Source: Candidatus Woesearchaeota archaeon (GTDB taxonomy: Archaea; Nanobdellota; Nanobdellia; Woesearchaeales; GW2011-AR4). Taken from it: a DNA stretch of 8,245 bases. The translations under genes were made by a program, and so were the position numbers. The notes below the pieces were generated by a model. The model was not told where the DNA came from, made no database searches, and saw only the letters and a program-made list of their open reading frames with translations. The stretch lies in contig DUHN01000082.1 in assembly GCA_013330825.1 (NCBI GenBank), positions 1 through 8,245 of the forward strand. The letters are read 5' to 3'. Shown in pieces: positions 4,955 through 8,245 of the stretch. Numbering within the stretch: position 1 is the stretch's first letter; each line of letters begins with the position of its first letter.

Positions 4955-7417
4955 TCAGAAAAACCCCGCCAGCGTCTTCTGCTCGTGGCTGCCGGCGAGC
5001 ATCTCCCGGGAATAGCCAAGGACGTCGAAGATGCGCTCCACCGCGGGGATGACCTGGTTGTTGATGTAGTACTCGGCGTCGTAATCGTTGCCCTGCACCT
5101 CCTCGGGCAGTTTCACGCGGTTGCGGATGATGTCGTTGCCTGCCGTGACCACATACTCGATGATGGTGCCGGAGCCGACGGCCGCTCCCGTGTTCTTCAG
5201 CCTCTGCGCGGCCGCGACATGGGGCCCTTTCGCTGTGTAGTCCATGAGTTCCCTGACGAGCTGCATCCGGATGACCGCCTTCTTGAGCGGTATCCTCCTC
5301 TCCCGCAGGTCCCGGATGACCTGGCGCACGTGCTGCACCGCCTTTCTCGGGTCGTTTTCCTTCAGGATGATGTTGAGCACGTCCTCCTGGGCCTCTTTCG
5401 CGACCGGCGACCAGTTCCTCCTCACGGTCTCGAAGCCGCGTATCTTGAGTGCGCCTTTTTCGGAGAGCAGCGCATACTTCTTCTTCGCCCCGTAGGGGCC
5501 CATCTTGGCAGAGACGAAGATGCCCGCGGGATAATAGCCCTCGAAGTCCATCTCCATCAGCCCCGGCAGGTCCTTGTTGATGCCCTCGACGAAATGGAGC
5601 GCCCCTTCCCTCGTCTTCCCATCAAGGGAGAGGAAGACGGAATCGGTGTCCGAGTAGAGCACGGTGAATCCGGCCTGCTGCGCCTTGGAGATGACCTGGC
5701 GGATGTAGTGCCGGCCGAGCGCGGTCGTGCTCTTCGCGCTCTCAAGCGAATACCATCTCGCGGGCGCGAAGCCGAGATAGCCGTAGAAGGAGTTCGCCAT
5801 CAGCTTGAGGGCGCCCTGCCGCGCATCGAGGAAGATGCGCTGCTCCCCCGACTCCTGCTTCATGAGCTCCTTGATCCTCACCCGTCTCGTGATGATGTCC
5901 CCGATGAGCGCGGGGATGAATCCCTTGCGCTTCTGGCAGAACCAGTAGGCCTCCTCCCCCGGTATCCTCTTGGCCGTGTCCTTGCAGCACGCGCACTGCA
6001 GCGTGCCGGGGCCGATGTTGTGGCTGCTGATGATGGTGGGGTACAGGCTGAGGTAGTCGAAGACCGCGATGTCCCTGTACAGGCCTGGCTTTGGCTCGAA
6101 GACGAATCCCCCCTCAAGGGACTGCGCCCGGCGCTGCACGATGTCCCTCTCCCCTGGCTTGTTGGGCGCGATCTCGTTGAACCCGGACGCCTGGCGGATG
6201 AGGTACCACTCCACCATCTGCGAGAATCCCATCCTGCTGACGTCATACGGCGGCAGGCCGACGATCTTGACCAGCTCGGTCAGCGTGGGCAGCATCCTCA
6301 TGGCCAGCTGGTAGGCGAGGTAGGCGTCGTGCATGCTGTACTCGCAGAACCTGCCCAGGCCGTTGTTGGCGTCCCAGTCGCGGGAAAGCTCGTCGAGATT
6401 GACCTCGATCTTCTTCTCGCCGAGGAGCTGCCGCGACACCGCGTTGAGGGTGTACGCCTCCGTCTCCAGCGAGCCGCGCATCACCCGCTTGATGAACCTG
6501 AAGATGTCGATGTGCACCATCCCGATGATCTGGCATTCCTTGTCGTCCACTCCCCGCATCCGCGGCTCCGCGTAGTCCGGGCCGATGTCAAGCCTGATGC
6601 GGTACTTTTCCGCCCGTGCCTTGATGTACGGCAGGTCGAACCCGTCGGAATAATAGCCGGTGAGGATGTCCGGCCGGTACGCCTCCACGGCCTCCTTGAA
6701 CTTCTCGAGCATGGCCGCCTCGCTCTCCGCGAATTCGACGTAGTCAAGCGCGGTCTCGAACTTCCTCCACAGGAGCACCTTCCGGTAATCCTCCCCCTGC
6801 AGGGCAATCATGAGGATGGGGTTCCTCTCCGTGTCGATGGCCTTGTTGGCCGGCGTGTAGGTCTCGATGTCCACCGCCAGGATGCGCGGGTTCTTGTAGC
6901 TGTCCTCGGAGTACTGGACTATCCGTGACGCCTTCAATGTGCGGATGCGGGACTTCGCCTGGATGACATCCCCCTCTGCCTCGCACAGCGTCAGGGGGGT
7001 GAGGCCCTTGTCGATGAGGTACCTTCGTGCGAAGAGGATGTCATACTCGTGGACGGCCTCCACCATCTCCCAGTTCCGGATGACGTCGCGTATTTTGGGG
7101 ACCGCGCCGGGCAGGCTGACCGTCACCTTGAGCACCGGCATTTCTTTTCCCCTGAGCACCTTGTTTATGTCCTCCGCGCGCACCACCCTGAGCGCTTCGC
7201 CGTTCTCCTCAATGGATATCCTGAGCAGCTTTTCCTTCAGGGCCTGGAGATCCTCTCCCGGCTTCGGCACGGCGTAGAAGTAGGGCTCGAACGAATCGTC
7301 TATGACACAGATGCGCCTGCCGTCGTCGATGGCGCGGCCGTAGAGGTAAATATGGGCGCGGCCATCCACCACCCGGTAGGTGATGTCGTACGGAAAGAAT
7401 CTGACGGTTTCCCCCAT
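4955..7417 (-). CDS. polB: Archaeal family B DNA polymerase (PolB), with 3'-5' exonuclease domain
   Basis: Replicative DNA polymerase, 820 residues, no intein. Order: N-terminal domain (about 1-175), 3'-5' exonuclease domain (about 176-390), then palm, fingers and thumb. Exo I is DIET with D183 and E185. Exo II is YYSDGFD at 255-261 with D261. Exo III is YSMHD at 360-364. Next come EGGFV at 435-439, motif A DYLSLYP at 454-460, motif B K538-x3-N542-S-x-YG, motif C YSDTDS with D590 and D592, and KKKY at 645-648. Cysteines 475, 477, 478 and 494 may form a metal or disulphide cluster. The last eight residues, QKTLAGFF (813-820), match the QxxLxxFF PCNA-interacting box, so the enzyme probably works with the sliding clamp. 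A TATA box 26 bases before the ATG at 7417 supports the start. Oddity: position 256 is Tyr where Thermococcales Exo II has Asn (N210 in Pfu), which may affect proofreading. Confidence 0.97.
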   Translation of the reverse strand: MGETVRFFPYDITYRVVDGRAHIYLYGRAIDDGRRICVIDDSFEPYFYAVPKPGEDLQALKEKLLRISIEENGEALRVVRAEDINKVLRGKEMPVLKVTVSLPGAVPKIRDVIRNWEMVEAVHEYDILFARRYLIDKGLTPLTLCEAEGDVIQAKSRIRTLKASRIVQYSEDSYKNPRILAVDIETYTPANKAIDTERNPILMIALQGEDYRKVLLWRKFETALDYVEFAESEAAMLEKFKEAVEAYRPDILTGYYSDGFDLPYIKARAEKYRIRLDIGPDYAEPRMRGVDDKECQIIGMVHIDIFRFIKRVMRGSLETEAYTLNAVSRQLLGEKKIEVNLDELSRDWDANNGLGRFCEYSMHDAYLAYQLAMRMLPTLTELVKIVGLPPYDVSRMGFSQMVEWYLIRQASGFNEIAPNKPGERDIVQRRAQSLEGGFVFEPKPGLYRDIAVFDYLSLYPTIISSHNIGPGTLQCACCKDTAKRIPGEEAYWFCQKRKGFIPALIGDIITRRVRIKELMKQESGEQRIFLDARQGALKLMANSFYGYLGFAPARWYSLESAKSTTALGRHYIRQVISKAQQAGFTVLYSDTDSVFLSLDGKTREGALHFVEGINKDLPGLMEMDFEGYYPAGIFVSAKMGPYGAKKKYALLSEKGALKIRGFETVRRNWSPVAKEAQEDVLNIILKENDPRKAVQHVRQVIRDLRERRIPLKKAVIRMQLVRELMDYTAKGPHVAAAQRLKNTGAAVGSGTIIEYVVTAGNDIIRNRVKLPEEVQGNDYDAEYYINNQVIPAVERIFDVLGYSREMLAGSHEQKTLAGFF

Positions 7418-7439
7418 GGGGATGATGAAGGCCCGTTCC

Positions 7440-7447
7440 TATATAAA
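7440..7447 (-). promoter_or_regulatory. TATA box of polB
   Basis: On the minus strand this reads TTTATATA, the clearest box in the window, centred 26 bases before the polB ATG at 7417. This implies a leaderless transcript. The bases upstream contain no long A-rich BRE that I can call with confidence. Confidence 0.7.
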
Positions 7448-7471
7448 GGTTGGGCGATAATCTTAATGGAA

Positions 7472-7490
7472 GATGTCCGTACCAGACATC
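7472..7490 (+). repeat. Inverted repeat in the divergent polB/pentein promoter region
   Basis: GATGTC (7472-7477) and GACATC (7485-7490) are perfect inverted copies separated by seven bases. They lie about 25 bases beyond the polB TATA box, within the 187-base divergent intergenic region. The size and symmetry fit a binding site for a dimeric regulator. Six-base arms can also occur by chance, so an operator role is only a possibility. A second, weaker pair, GTAAC (7528-7532) and GTTAC (7543-7547), lies nearer the rightward gene. Confidence 0.3.
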
Positions 7491-7575
7491 AACCACTCTC
7501 AGCTACATTTAAGGATACCCTGTGATAGTAACCTCCACCTTTGTTACCGCCTTCATAGTAGTAAAAATAATAACC

Positions 7576-7583
7576 TTTAAAAA
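7576..7583 (+). promoter_or_regulatory. TATA-like box of the pentein-family gene
   Basis: TTTAAAAA is centred about 26 bases before the ATG at 7605 and is preceded by an A-rich stretch (AATAATAACC) that could serve as a BRE. The distance favours 7605 over the in-frame ATG at 7596, which would be only about 17 bases away. Confidence 0.55.
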
Positions 7584-7604
7584 TATGGACATTTTATGCT
7601 GATT

Positions 7605-8245
7605 ATGGGGGATGACATAGGAGTTATTGTTGGGACCGGGATAGGCGGGCAAACGGACATACTCCTGGCTTTGTTGAAGGGAGGGTATCCGGCCAAAAGT
7701 GTGGGGCAGATGTGGCCCAGGGACCATTATGTCCATCTTGATGGGAGGTATGTCATCAGCGGTTCTCCAGGATCTGTCCATGGAAATGCATTCGGAGAAG
7801 GGGGCAACATCCTAGCTGGCAATGGATTCTTGCTGGTTTCTGATTTTGCATACAAACATCAACATATACGCATGAAGCTTCCAGAGAATCCAAATTATGC
7901 TCAGATTCAAGAGGTCATCATGGAGGAAGGGAGGGTATACCACCCCCATGTCCGCATCCACGTTGCTCCAACAGGAATGTTCCATGGAGGAAGGGGCCAT
8001 GGCCACATCGATATGTTCGCGCTCTTGCTACCAATAAGGAAACTTCTTTTGCTGGACACTTACTACGGAAAAGGCGCAGGCAAAGCGGCGGAATACGATT
8101 CAATCGCCGAGGCAGAAGGATTGAAATTAAGAAGGTATGATGGCTCGCAGGATGGGGTATGGTACCCATTGAACAGCTTGGTATTGTCCCCCAACAAGAA
8201 CCCAACTGATTGCGTGGTTTTAGACCAGGAAGCGAAATCCCTGAT
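7605..8245 (+). CDS. Pentein-superfamily (guanidine-modifying, agmatine/arginine deiminase-like) protein, 3' end beyond the window
   Basis: The frame stays open from the ATG at 7605 to the window edge: 213 complete codons with no stop. Three motifs match the pentein fold of arginine and agmatine deiminases, dimethylargininases and amidinotransferases, which attack guanidino carbons through a cysteine. They are W37-P-R-D40 (compare W-x-R-D in agmatine deiminase), GEGGN at 64-68 (EGGN), and GHID at 133-136 with H134 and D136 as the likely catalytic His-x-Asp pair. The nucleophilic cysteine is expected near the C-terminus, past the window end, so activity cannot be judged. The flanks of the motifs differ from classical agmatine deiminases (no Gly-Pro after RD), so I do not assign a substrate. 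No signal peptide or membrane segment is seen. An in-frame ATG at 7596 would add three residues, but the TATA-like box spacing favours 7605. The gene is divergent from polB and less GC-rich than it. Confidence 0.8.
   Translation, partial: MGDDIGVIVGTGIGGQTDILLALLKGGYPAKSVGQMWPRDHYVHLDGRYVISGSPGSVHGNAFGEGGNILAGNGFLLVSDFAYKHQHIRMKLPENPNYAQIQEVIMEEGRVYHPHVRIHVAPTGMFHGGRGHGHIDMFALLLPIRKLLLLDTYYGKGAGKAAEYDSIAEAEGLKLRRYDGSQDGVWYPLNSLVLSPNKNPTDCVVLDQEAKSL

Noticed and set aside
4985..6928. A 647-codon open frame antisense to polB
   Set aside because: Same cause: it is the complement of a GC-biased conserved gene. Its product is a low-complexity mix of Leu, Val, Arg, Asp and His and shows no motif.
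7509..7781. A 90-codon minus-strand frame across the divergent promoter and the start of the pentein gene
   Set aside because: It overlaps the clear TATA box and the motif-bearing pentein gene, has no recognisable domain, and is readily explained as chance.
1..8245. tRNA, rRNA, CRISPR arrays, insertion sequences and inteins
   Set aside because: I looked for cloverleaf and anticodon arms, regularly spaced repeats, terminal inverted repeats with transposase motifs, and intein splice junctions in PolB. None was found.

Overview
The window looks like a chromosomal segment from an archaeon. It carries an archaeal/eukaryotic-type isoleucyl-tRNA synthetase and a family B replicative DNA polymerase with a C-terminal PCNA-binding box. 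Five gene starts each have an A/T-rich TATA-like box centred about 26 to 29 bases before the start codon. That spacing fits archaeal leaderless transcription, in which the mRNA begins at the start codon. I cannot fix the lineage from the sequence alone; an uncultivated DPANN or euryarchaeal genome would fit.

Layout, left to right: (1) 53-601 (+), an unrecognised 182-residue protein, less GC-rich than the core genes. (2) 613-3753 (-), ileS, convergent with gene 1 and only 11 bases from it. (3) 3795-4220 and 4210-4356 (-), a two-gene unit: a 48-residue AbrB/SpoVT-type DNA-binding protein followed, with an 11-base overlap, by an unrecognised 141-residue helical protein. (4) 4357-4954, a visibly AT-rich island with the remnant of a NYN-domain (LabA/DUF88-like) nuclease on the + strand. 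The remnant lacks its N-terminus and is frameshifted by one extra base in an A5G5 run. (5) 4955-7417 (-), family B DNA polymerase with all polymerase motifs. (6) 7418-7604, a divergent promoter region with a small inverted repeat. (7) 7605 to the window end (+), a 3'-truncated gene with the Asp, Glu-Gly-Gly-Asn and His-x-Asp motifs of the pentein (guanidine-modifying) superfamily.

The two large genes are informational housekeeping genes (translation and replication), each with its own promoter. The genes between and beside them differ in composition and look accessory. No intact multi-gene defence or mobile system is visible. The points most worth following up are the apparent loss of every zinc-binding cysteine pair in the IleRS, the frameshifted zinc-ribbon/NYN remnant, the overlapping AbrB plus unknown-protein pair, the Asn-to-Tyr change in the polymerase Exo II motif, and the divergent pentein.
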